From NCBI GenBank assembly GCA_963621145.1, contig CAVFDI010000052.1, positions 1 through 11,676 on the forward strand: 11,676 nt of DNA, in the 5' to 3' direction. The DNA comes from W0P28-013 sp963621145. Lineage in GTDB: Bacteria; Bacteroidota; Bacteroidia; Bacteroidales; Paludibacteraceae. A program made the translations under genes and the position numbers. The notes below the pieces were generated by a model, which saw only the letters and a program-made list of their open reading frames with translations, did no database searches and had not been told where the DNA came from. Below are positions 1 through 7,200 of this stretch, in pieces (the stretch's first letter is position 1; each line of letters begins with the position of its first letter).

Positions 1-162
1 TTTTCGAAGGAGCAGGGTGTGCTGTGACTGAGAAAAGACGCGATTAGAAACGAAATCTCGCAAAGAGCGATCAAAACCGCAAAAACATCTGGCAACTTAC
101 AAGAAAAATATAAACGCGTAGAATTTTTAGAACCTAACTGCAATTCATTCACAAAAAAAACG
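1..162. other. Leading intergenic stretch, no supportable gene
   Basis: No convincing coding region or RNA gene is visible on either strand here. On the plus strand the three frames open at the window edge reach stops at about 27, 30 and 48. Any one of them could be the last few codons of an upstream gene, but there is too little sequence to tell. The stretch becomes increasingly A/T-rich towards the promoter at 163. Confidence 0.5.
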
Positions 163-170
163 TAACTTTG
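163..170 (+). promoter_or_regulatory. Bacteroidota-type -7 element (TAACTTTG) for the Big_2/T9SS gene
   Basis: TAACTTTG matches the Bacteroidota primary sigma factor -7 consensus TAnnTTTG. It lies 43 nt before the ATG at 213, which leaves a leader of about 35 nt. No clean TTTG -33 element is found 19-21 nt upstream, so the assignment rests on the -7 match and the position. Confidence 0.6.
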
Positions 171-212
171 CATTTCGATTTTCCGTAACTAGAAATTCTA
201 AATTTTACTAAT

Positions 213-2216
213 ATGAAAAAATCACTACTTCTCTTTTCATGCTTGATGCTGATGAGCGCAAATGCCTTTGCATTCGAGGCTTACAAAGATTCGACTGTGC
301 TCACAGGTGCCGATATGGTGGCTGTGATGTCGAACATCAACGGTTACCAAAACTACACCATAACCGATGCGCGTGGCTTTGAGTACACGGGTTTTGTGCA
401 AATCAACGACAATTCGCACGGTCAGTATTTGCAGCTTAGCAACTACACAAACGATCGTAAATCGCATCTTACACTGCCCGATGTTGGTTTTCCAATCGAA
501 AGTGTGTCGTTGGATGTAAGTACGACCGAAAATGGTGCCGTTAAAAACCGTAATATCTATTTGATGTCCGCACCATCGACTAATCACAAAGACACGGCGA
601 ATGCCATTGCAAAATGCAATATCGGCTCGGAGGGTACGCGCCACATCGATTTGGTGGTGGCATCGCCCAAAGAGACGCAGGCAACGCTGCAAATGTGCAA
701 AAATGGCGTGGCCATTTGGAAAGTCACTATCAGATGGACTGTAACGGGCGAATTGGCGTGCAAAAGCCTGAGTATCGTGCCTGACGAACTCACGCTGTCG
801 GTTGGCGAAAATAGTCAATTAGGTGTTAAAACGCAGCCCGCAAATGCCTCTGAATTAATTGCTTGGAAATCGTTGGACGAGAGTTTGGCTACTGTAGTTG
901 CTGGCAAAGTTACTGGCATTGCCGCAGGCGAGGTGAAAATAGTAGCAACTTCGGCAAGTGGCGCCACCGACACGGCTCTGGTTACCGTTCGTCCACAGGC
1001 TACTGCTGTGAAAATCTGCGTCGATTCCGAAGAGGTCGACACCATTACTATGTATGCCGATGTTACGGGCAGCATCTACGACACCGAAACGCTTGGTGTG
1101 ATGTTTGAACCCGATGGCGCATTTGTTGAAACGATTACTTGGAAATCGCTCGACGAGAATGTTGTTACCATCGATTCGAAAGGCTTCGCAATCTCGCAAA
1201 ATCCAGGCAAAACGCAAATCGTTGTCGAGTCGGCATCGGGATTGAAAGACTCTTGCGTTGTGATAGTGAACGGCAAACACATGCCTACGCAGGTTATCAT
1301 CAACAAACAAGAACTTCAACTCGAAAAAGGCGGTTACATCACGCTTTCGGCCACTGTTTTGCCCGACGATTTGGAAGAAGATTTGAAAGATGTTGATTGG
1401 AGCTCGCTCAACGAACGCGTAGCCACAGTGAGCGATCGTGGCTATGTGCAAGCCGTTGGCAGCGGCACTACCTACATTGTGGCATCGACCTACAATGGTT
1501 TGAAAGATAGTTGCCGCATCGTTGTTGGTAGCACCGAAATCACTGGCGAATATTATGTAAAAGTCACTAAAACGCTCGACAACTGGAATGGTCGCTACCT
1601 GATACTTTGCGAAGACGAGAGCGTGGCACTGAATGGCGGTCTCGACGAATTTGATGTGGCTAGCAACACCGTGAAAGTGAGCATTGCCGACGAGGCCATT
1701 GTTGCCACCGAAGCTATGCACGCTGCAAGTTTCGACCTGTTCAAAGTGGGCGAAAAATACAGCATTCGTGGCGCTAGCGGAAAATATATTGGCTACAACG
1801 CTGCCGAAACAACCTATCAAAACAAAAACGGCATTCAAACGAGCGATACGCGTCTGCTGAACGACGTTAGCCTCGACGACCTCGACGCTAAAATCATTGG
1901 CGAAGATGGTTCGCAACTGATGTACAACTCCGACGCTGCTGCTTCGGGACGCACGCTGCTGTTCCGCTACTACGCAAATCCTGCTTCGGTTGCGACGCTG
2001 CTGCCGATTCAACTTTACCGCTATGTGGGCAACAAAACTGCACTTACCAAGACCGAAATCGACGGCCTCTACACCATCGATGGACGCGTGGTTTGCAATG
2101 GCGAATTCCGCATTTTCACCGTCACTGGCATAGATGTAACCAGCATGAACGGACAACTGAATGGCATTTATGTGGTGAAGACTGACGACGCAGTGCAGAA
2201 GGTGGTTGTGAGATAA
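213..2216 (+). CDS. Secreted Big_2 (Ig-like) repeat protein with T9SS C-terminal sorting domain
   Basis: This encodes a 667-residue exported protein of unknown exact role, probably surface-attached or secreted. Residues 1-20 form a Sec signal peptide (basic MKK, hydrophobic core, cleavage after AFA). Residues 21-182 are a region I do not recognise. Three bacterial Ig-like group 2 (Big_2) domains follow at about 183-259, 263-353 and 357-438, each with the family's W-K/S-S-L-[DN]-E and 'ATV...G.V.A...G' pattern. Residues about 445-606 form a further domain (YYVKVT...GRYLIL...) of a kind I associate with Bacteroidales secreted proteins. Residues about 607-667 look like a type A T9SS sorting signal: YTIDGRVV, then GIYVVK, ending in KVVVR. 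In that pathway the domain is read by the Por/Spr outer-membrane machinery and removed on export. The ATG at 213 directly precedes the signal peptide. The gene has its own promoter and terminator and appears monocistronic. Big_2 domains usually serve adhesion or spacing, but no catalytic domain is seen and the ligand is unknown. Confidence 0.88.
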   Translation: MKKSLLLFSCLMLMSANAFAFEAYKDSTVLTGADMVAVMSNINGYQNYTITDARGFEYTGFVQINDNSHGQYLQLSNYTNDRKSHLTLPDVGFPIESVSLDVSTTENGAVKNRNIYLMSAPSTNHKDTANAIAKCNIGSEGTRHIDLVVASPKETQATLQMCKNGVAIWKVTIRWTVTGELACKSLSIVPDELTLSVGENSQLGVKTQPANASELIAWKSLDESLATVVAGKVTGIAAGEVKIVATSASGATDTALVTVRPQATAVKICVDSEEVDTITMYADVTGSIYDTETLGVMFEPDGAFVETITWKSLDENVVTIDSKGFAISQNPGKTQIVVESASGLKDSCVVIVNGKHMPTQVIINKQELQLEKGGYITLSATVLPDDLEEDLKDVDWSSLNERVATVSDRGYVQAVGSGTTYIVASTYNGLKDSCRIVVGSTEITGEYYVKVTKTLDNWNGRYLILCEDESVALNGGLDEFDVASNTVKVSIADEAIVATEAMHAASFDLFKVGEKYSIRGASGKYIGYNAAETTYQNKNGIQTSDTRLLNDVSLDDLDAKIIGEDGSQLMYNSDAAASGRTLLFRYYANPASVATLLPIQLYRYVGNKTALTKTEIDGLYTIDGRVVCNGEFRIFTVTGIDVTSMNGQLNGIYVVKTDDAVQKVVVR

Positions 2217-2232
2217 AAGCTCCTTCAAAAAA

Positions 2233-2251
2233 CCCCTTCAAAGAGAAGGGG
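2233..2251 (+). other. Short perfect hairpin after the Big_2 gene
   Basis: CCCCTTC (2233-2239) pairs perfectly with GAAGGGG (2245-2251) around a 5-nt loop. It lies 16 nt after the stop codon and 15 nt before the main terminator. It lacks a following T-run, so it is unlikely to terminate alone; it may protect the mRNA 3' end or be incidental. Confidence 0.4.
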
Positions 2252-2265
2252 AATAGAAACGATAT

Positions 2266-2304
2266 AAAACGGCTTTCAAGGTTTTTTTTGAAAGCCGTTT
2301 TTTT
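2266..2304 (+). terminator. Strong intrinsic terminator for the Big_2/T9SS gene
   Basis: A perfect 14-bp stem is formed by AAAACGGCTTTCAA (2266-2279) and its reverse complement (2288-2301), with an 8-nt loop. The right arm runs into a tract of seven T residues (2298-2304). The A-run on the left arm could let it work in the opposite direction as well. It lies 50 nt after the stop codon and separates the Big_2 gene from the repeat/ATPase region. Confidence 0.88.
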
Positions 2305-2320
2305 GCGCCTTTCCGATGGT

Positions 2321-2413
2321 GGAAAAATAAGCAGATTCGAATCTGCTTATTTGGAAAATGCGCTGTAATTATTTGAAAATCAGAATTTTGTGGCGGAAAA
2401 ATAAGTGAGCGAT
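2321..2413 (+). repeat. Palindromic repeat, copy 1 (divergent copy)
   Basis: This copy begins and ends with the 11-mer GGAAAAATAAG (2321-2331 and 2395-2405). It carries a perfect 28-bp palindrome at 2325-2352 with half-site AAATAAGCAGATTC. Downstream is a small possible hairpin, TTTGA-AAA-TCAGA (2372-2384). It differs from copy 2 at about five positions over the shared length. Two of those are paired changes at the dyad centre (TTCGAA instead of TTTAAA), so the palindrome stays perfect. It sits 16 nt after the terminator of the preceding gene and 84 nt before copy 2. Confidence 0.9.
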
Positions 2414-2481
2414 AGTTTTATTTGACAGAATTTTTCGATTTTCGACCTGCAAATTGTAGTTCGATTTCTGAAATTTTTTTG

Positions 2482-2489
2482 TACCTTTG
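2482..2489 (+). promoter_or_regulatory. Bacteroidota-type -7 element (TACCTTTG) for the ATPase gene
   Basis: TACCTTTG matches TAnnTTTG and sits behind a T-rich run. No exact TTTG -33 is found at the expected distance; TTCG at 2460 is the nearest, with an 18-nt spacer. A start about 7 nt downstream would fall at roughly 2496, almost exactly at the first base of repeat copy 2. The whole repeat would then form the 5' end of the ATPase mRNA, with a leader of about 135 nt. Confidence 0.55.
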
Positions 2490-2496
2490 CAGCGAT

Positions 2497-2585
2497 GGAA
2501 AAATAAGCAGATTTAAATCTGCTTATTTGGAAAATGCACTGTAATTATCTGAAAATCAGAATTTTGTGGCGGAAAAATAAGCGAC
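2497..2585 (+). repeat. Palindromic repeat, copy 2 (upstream of ATPase)
   Basis: The architecture matches copy 1: GGAAAAATAAG at 2497-2507 and 2571-2581, exactly 74 nt apart in both copies. A perfect 28-bp palindrome lies at 2501-2528 (half-site AAATAAGCAGATTT), and a TCTGA-AAA-TCAGA mini-hairpin at 2548-2560. Positions 2501-2584 are identical, base for base, to 4107-4190 in copy 3. It ends 47 nt before the ATPase start codon and probably lies in that gene's untranslated leader. Confidence 0.93.
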
Positions 2586-2598
2586 ATGTTTGCGCTTT

Positions 2599-2614
2599 TT
2601 GAATTGAAATTCAA
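2599..2614 (+). other. Short inverted repeat in the ATPase leader
   Basis: TTGAATT (2599-2605) and AATTCAA (2608-2614) form a dyad with a 2-nt centre, 17 nt before the ATPase ATG. It is too A/T-rich and tight to make a stable RNA hairpin, so if it matters it is more likely a DNA-binding dyad. It could easily be chance in this A/T-rich leader. Confidence 0.25.
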
Positions 2615-2631
2615 CTAAAAATGCGAGAAAA

Positions 2632-4095
2632 ATGACTTACGACAGCCTTTTAGAACAGCAAATTGTGGGCCGACTTAAGGTGGATAATCCTTGGTGGGAA
2701 AGTGGTAGAATTCCAGAATTCTACGGCTCGATGCGCCCGCGACTTTACTTGAAAATGTTTCTGCCGCTCGTCGAGGCAACCGACCTGCGTCGCGCATTGA
2801 TACTGATGGGACCGCGGCGAGTGGGCAAAACCGTGATGATGTTTCATGCTATTCAAGCACTTATCGAAAGGGGAGTGCCAGCACGCAATATCATCTACAT
2901 TTCGGTGGAAACGCCAATTTTCAACAAAATTTTGCTGGAACAGCTGTTCATGTTGTCGTGCCAAACGCTTGGAAAACAGCCAACCGACGAGCAAATGTAT
3001 GTTTTTTACGACGAAATTCAATACTTGAAAGATTGGGAAATCAGTCTGAAATCGTTGGTCGATACTTATCGAAACGTGAAATTTATTGCGTCGGGATCGG
3101 CTGCGGCAGAATTGAAGAAACGCAGCAACGAAAGTGGAGCAGGGCGTTTTACCGATTTCAGTCTTCCGCCGCTCACATTCTACGAATACATTCATCTGAA
3201 AGGCTTCGACCGCTTGATGACGCCTTCGTTTTTTGAGTGTAATGGCGTGAAAACTCAATTTTTTCAGACAAAAGATATTCGGCTGCTCAATTCGCTATTT
3301 GTCGATTATATCAACTATGGCGGCTATCCCGAAGTGGTTTTTTCGCAGCGAATACGCGAAAATCCTGGGCAGTTTATTCGGCACGATATTATTGACAAGG
3401 TGCTGCTGCGCGACCTGCCGAGCCTTTATGGCATTACCGATGTGCAGGAGCTGAACTCGCTTTTTACCATGATTGCGTATCGCTCGGGCGACCAATTTTC
3501 GTACGAAGGGCTTTCGCGCGAATCGGGCGTGAACAAAGATACGCTGCGCAAATATATTGCCTATCTTGAGGCTGCTTTTTTGGTGAAAGTGATACACCGT
3601 ACCGACGACACAGCGCGCCGTTATCAACGCGAAACGCAATTCAAAATTTATCTTACCAACCCTTCGTTGCGGTGTGCGCTGTTTCAGCCAATAGAGCCGT
3701 CCGACGAAAAAATGGGCGATATGGTCGAAACTGCTGTGTTTGCGCAGTGGATTCCGCGTCAAACTGCAAACTTTAGTTATGCCAACTGGCGAATATCGAA
3801 AAAAGAGCAGGGCGAGGTTGACATTGTTGGCATCGATAGTGCGCGGCAAAAGCCCAATTGGGCGGTGGAGTTGAAGTGGACCGATCGTTTTTTCGACCGT
3901 CCAAACGAACTTGAATCGCTCAGAACTTTTATGCAAAACAATAAACTGAGCAGTGCCATTGTTACCAGCATTGCGCGCACGGGACAGAAAACGATGGATT
4001 GGGGAACACTGCAATTTTTGCCTGTGGCATGCTACGCTTACACTGTGGCATACAACACGCTAACAAGCGCTAAAGTGGTGAATTTTGGTTTCTGA
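2632..4095 (+). CDS. AAA ATPase with DUF4143 C-terminal domain (AAA_14/DUF4143 family)
   Basis: This is a 487-residue cytoplasmic P-loop ATPase of the AAA_14 plus DUF4143 architecture. That family is widespread and present in many copies in Bacteroidota and archaea, but its substrate is unknown. The Walker A motif is GPRRVGKT at residues 60-67. Walker B is YVFYDEIQ at 123-130, with D127 and E128. A sensor-like ASGS lies at 153-156, and the family's GGYPEVV motif at 230-236. A winged-helix-like segment, the region around SRESGVNKDTLRKYIAYLE, covers about 290-315. The C-terminal DUF4143 part holds E395-V-D397 and AVELKW at 411-416. This resembles the acidic/E-x-K signature of PD-(D/E)XK nuclease folds, though catalytic activity in the family is unproven. 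The length is full and no lesion is seen. The ATG at 2632 is preferred to an out-of-frame ATG at 2621. The ribosome site is A-rich only. The gene lies between two identical repeats, with its own promoter and probably its own terminator, so it looks like a self-contained unit. Family assignment is firm; role is not. Confidence 0.9.
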   Translation: MTYDSLLEQQIVGRLKVDNPWWESGRIPEFYGSMRPRLYLKMFLPLVEATDLRRALILMGPRRVGKTVMMFHAIQALIERGVPARNIIYISVETPIFNKILLEQLFMLSCQTLGKQPTDEQMYVFYDEIQYLKDWEISLKSLVDTYRNVKFIASGSAAAELKKRSNESGAGRFTDFSLPPLTFYEYIHLKGFDRLMTPSFFECNGVKTQFFQTKDIRLLNSLFVDYINYGGYPEVVFSQRIRENPGQFIRHDIIDKVLLRDLPSLYGITDVQELNSLFTMIAYRSGDQFSYEGLSRESGVNKDTLRKYIAYLEAAFLVKVIHRTDDTARRYQRETQFKIYLTNPSLRCALFQPIEPSDEKMGDMVETAVFAQWIPRQTANFSYANWRISKKEQGEVDIVGIDSARQKPNWAVELKWTDRFFDRPNELESLRTFMQNNKLSSAIVTSIARTGQKTMDWGTLQFLPVACYAYTVAYNTLTSAKVVNFGF

Positions 4096-4104
4096 ATTTG
4101 CCTG

Positions 4105-4195
4105 CCAAATAAGCAGATTTAAATCTGCTTATTTGGAAAATGCACTGTAATTATCTGAAAATCAGAATTTTGTGGCGGAAAAATAAGCGAGCGAT
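4105..4195 (+). repeat. Palindromic repeat, copy 3 (downstream of ATPase)
   Basis: This is the third copy, in the same orientation, starting 10 nt after the ATPase stop codon. Its palindrome is longer than in the other copies: 32 bp perfect at 4105-4136, because CC instead of AA precedes the core and pairs with the GG that follows. It lacks the leading GGAAAAATAAG but keeps the trailing one (4177-4187). It shares 84 identical bases with copy 2, and like copy 1 it ends in GAGCGAT. It fills most of the gap between the convergent ATPase and TamB genes. Confidence 0.93.
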
Positions 4196-4227
4196 GATGG
4201 CGTTGGGCTATTTATCGCTCGTTTTTT
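4185..4227 (+). terminator. Possible intrinsic terminator for the ATPase gene
   Basis: CGAGCGAT (4188-4195), the last bases of repeat copy 3, pairs with ATCGCTCG (4214-4221). The stem can be extended by about three weaker pairs, and six T residues follow (4222-4227). The 18-nt loop is large. The right arm overlaps the last codons of the convergent TamB gene. Its polarity suits transcripts of the ATPase gene. Confidence 0.45.
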
Positions 4228-7200
4228 GTTTGTTCTGCTTGGGCTTCTTTTTCGGCCTTTTTTTGTGCTTTTTCGGCTTGTCGTTTGGCGCGTCGTTCGG
4301 CACGCAGCGCACGACGTTCGGCACGCTCTTTTTTGTCCTCGGCAATGTTTTTCTTCCAACTTTCAATCAGATCTTTTCCTGAATCGAAATTTTCGCGATA
4401 GACCAAACCGATGCCCTGCGTTGTCAGACCAGTTTTGAACTCGTTGTAGTCGTTGGTGTGGGTGTAGGCTTTGGCGCTGAGCTTGCCCGATTGAATGAGT
4501 TTGTACTCAAAATCGAAGTCGCCAATGAACTTGGAAGCCGACAGATTGTCGTCGCGGTAACCCACATTGCCGTTGATGCTGATGCGGTTGTTGGGCGTGT
4601 AAAGGAAGTTGAATTCGTATTCGTTGCTCACGCTTTCGCCGAGGTCGGTGTTGCGGAAATTTACGCCAAAATTCCAGTTGTCGAACATCTGCGATGCCCA
4701 GTTGTTGAGTTGCGCCGACACGGTTGACGATGCTACGGCCAGCAGATCGTCTTGTGTGAAAATGACGCCAGTGCTTTTCATGGTTTCGGGCGTGAAGAAT
4801 TTGCCCAGAACGAGCAGATAGATGATTTCGCGCGTCATCATTTCGTCGGTGCTGATGGTGGTTTTTAGCGCGCGGTTCAGTTCGTCGTCGGAATTTGGCA
4901 GGTTCAAATCGAATTTGATGTTCGGGTTCGATAGGTTGCCCGTGAGGTTTAGCAGGCACTGCACGGGCACTGTGGTGCGGTTGCTCGACTGCAGATAACT
5001 CTGATCCAAAACATCGAGCAGCGAGGCGTTCAGTTGGTAGTAGCCATCGATGTTGACGTGCGGATTCACAGGATCGCCCGACCAATCGACGGTGCCGCCT
5101 TGTTTCACTTTGAACTCTTTGCGAATGGCCTCTTGGAACGAAAAACGATACGAACCTTGCTCTATCTCGTAGTTGCCGTAGAGCTTGAATTCGTCGGTTT
5201 GGTCGTTGTATTCCATGCGCAAATCGCCTTCGCCAGTGGCTTTCAGCACATCGCCCGACTTTGGATCGATATAAATCATCACTTCGGCATTAGGCGTAAC
5301 GTGCGCCAAAAGGTTCAGTTTCAGCACCGATTCTTTCTTTTCGGTGGCTTGCGCGTAGGGATCGATGGTGGGCTGTGGCGTCTCATTTTTTTCGTGACTG
5401 ACGAACGATATGAACGAGTTTTCGGACGCTACCGAGGCGCCAATTGGCACAACCAATCGCGTGTGGCGTTCGGTGGTGGCATTTACAAAAATGTCGGTAT
5501 GATCGCTGGTGCCGCTAATCACCGCATTGCCCGTGGCATAGGCAGTTCCGTAGAATATGTCGTTGTCTTTGGCGGTTGTGTTCAGTGCTTTGAAGTTTTG
5601 GCAATCTATATCGATTCGGTAGTTGAGATCTTCGAAATAGCGGTGCGTTATCAGACCATTCAGCTTGGCGTGATTGCCCTCAGTATCAAGCACATCGATG
5701 TCGTGCATGATGATTTGTGTGGGCGTCATGCGAATGGAGTCGTTGAAGAAGAATGTTGCGCCCAGAAAGTCGATGCTAGCTTGCGCATTTTCGGCCATGG
5801 CGTCGAGTGTTACAAGCACCTGTTTTTTGCGCGTGTTGCCGTAGACGTGCACATCGCCGCTGGCTGTGCCGCGCACATCTTGCAAGATATTTGCCATGAA
5901 CGGCTCGATGAATTTGATATCGACATGCTCGGCGTGAAATTTGAGGTCGAGTGAATCGTTTGGAATGAAATATCCGCCATCGACCACCACGGTGGTGTCG
6001 CGCGCATCGCTCAGGACTGTGCCAGCGAAGGCGATATTTTTGCGATCATTTTCCCACCACGACGAGGCGTCGATTCTACCCAAATAGGTGTCGTTGAAAC
6101 TGAAATTGTCGCCACTCACTTCGGCTTCGATTATTGGCGTGGCAAAGGCGTTGCGTACCTGTCCATGGCCCGACACGCGTCCGCCAAAATCGATCTGAAC
6201 ATTCGACGGAATGAGCGTGCTGATGAACGCTAGATTGATGTCTTGCAGGTCGATTTCAATCATGTCGCCTTCGTCTTTCGATGCCACTCCATCGACAAAA
6301 ATGTGCTGTCCTTCGTTCGATTCTATACGCAAATCTTCGACCGTAACTTGTTCAAAATCAGTGTTTATTTCGGCAGTGCTGATGTCGAACGGAATGTTTT
6401 GCAGCATTATTTGCGTGGGCAGAATTTTTGTGTCGGCATGCAAGTGTTCGTTGGCGCGATAGAGGTGTGTGCGCAGCAGAAATTCGCCAGCGTGCATTAT
6501 TTCGGTGCTGGTGTTGTACCATTGCAGGTGCGTGCCAACGGTGTCGTTGCGGCCAGCGAGTTCTACCACGCAGGTTATGGTGTCGTTTTTGCGTGTTATG
6601 GTGCGCCCGCCAACTTCGCAGTTGATGCGTTTGTTCTCGTTGTCGGCAAAGACATACAGATCGTTGAAACGGCTTGTGCCGTCGTTGTTGCGCAGACGTG
6701 GCACGCTGGCGGCGATGTAGAAATCGTCGTCAACATCGCTGTAATGCCCTTCGGCGGTGATGGGTTCGGTGGTGAACCAACCCAGTGTGAGTGCGCGCGA
6801 GAGGTCTTCGGTGCTGCCTACTTCGAAGTTGAAATCGAAATCGTTTTTCGATTTTGTGGCATGCGTTTCGCCATCTTTTTTCAAGATTGGATAGTAACGT
6901 TCGGCCGTGGCGAGCAGGCTCTGCTTCAGTTCGGTTAGTGTGTAATTGCCTCGTACATAGCCATTTACGAGGTTCGATTGCAGTGTCAGACTGTTGGTTG
7001 CGCCCACATTCGAGTTGAAAATGAGCGTTTGCAGATAGAAATCGTCGTCCTCGTCGTTATCCAAAAACAGATTGCGCAGCGTAACATTTCCTGCCATGTG
7101 GTCGATGTCGGGACCATTGAAATTTGAGCTGATTTCGACTGAGGCGATCAGATCCTCGTTGTTTTCGATGAGGTGTAGCGCATAAGGTCTGAAATGGTCG

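Noticed and set aside
213..2216. The Big_2 protein as substrate of the exosortase-family enzyme
   Set aside because: Its C-terminus is a T9SS type A domain ending in KVVVR and lacks the short motif, membrane helix and basic tail typical of exosortase substrates.
6..2226. Inverted pair GAAGGAGC (6-13) and GCTCCTTC (2219-2226) flanking the Big_2 gene
   Set aside because: It is only 8 bp, G/A- and C/T-rich, with no extension of similarity, so it is expected by chance and not evidence of a mobile unit.
855..2228. Long minus-strand open frame (about 457 codons) inside the Big_2 gene
   Set aside because: It is antisense to a gene with a signal peptide, three recognisable domains and a sorting tail. 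Its translation is low-complexity and His/Asn/Phe-rich, and matches no family. It is an effect of codon bias on the opposite strand.
2501..2528. Palindrome of copy 2 as an intrinsic terminator
   Set aside because: No T-run follows it on either strand, and the preceding gene already has a strong terminator at 2266-2304. Its position upstream of the ATPase fits a leader element better.
2321..2585. CRISPR-like array from repeat copies 1 and 2
   Set aside because: There are only two adjacent copies, about 90 bp long with an 84-bp gap, and a third copy 1.5 kb away behind a gene. No cas gene is present.
2497..4195. Insertion sequence or composite transposon with the ATPase as transposition helper
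   Set aside because: No transposase or DDE/HUH motif is seen. The flanking repeats are direct, with no clear terminal inverted repeats or short target duplication. The ATPase has the AAA_14/DUF4143 layout and not an IstB-type one.
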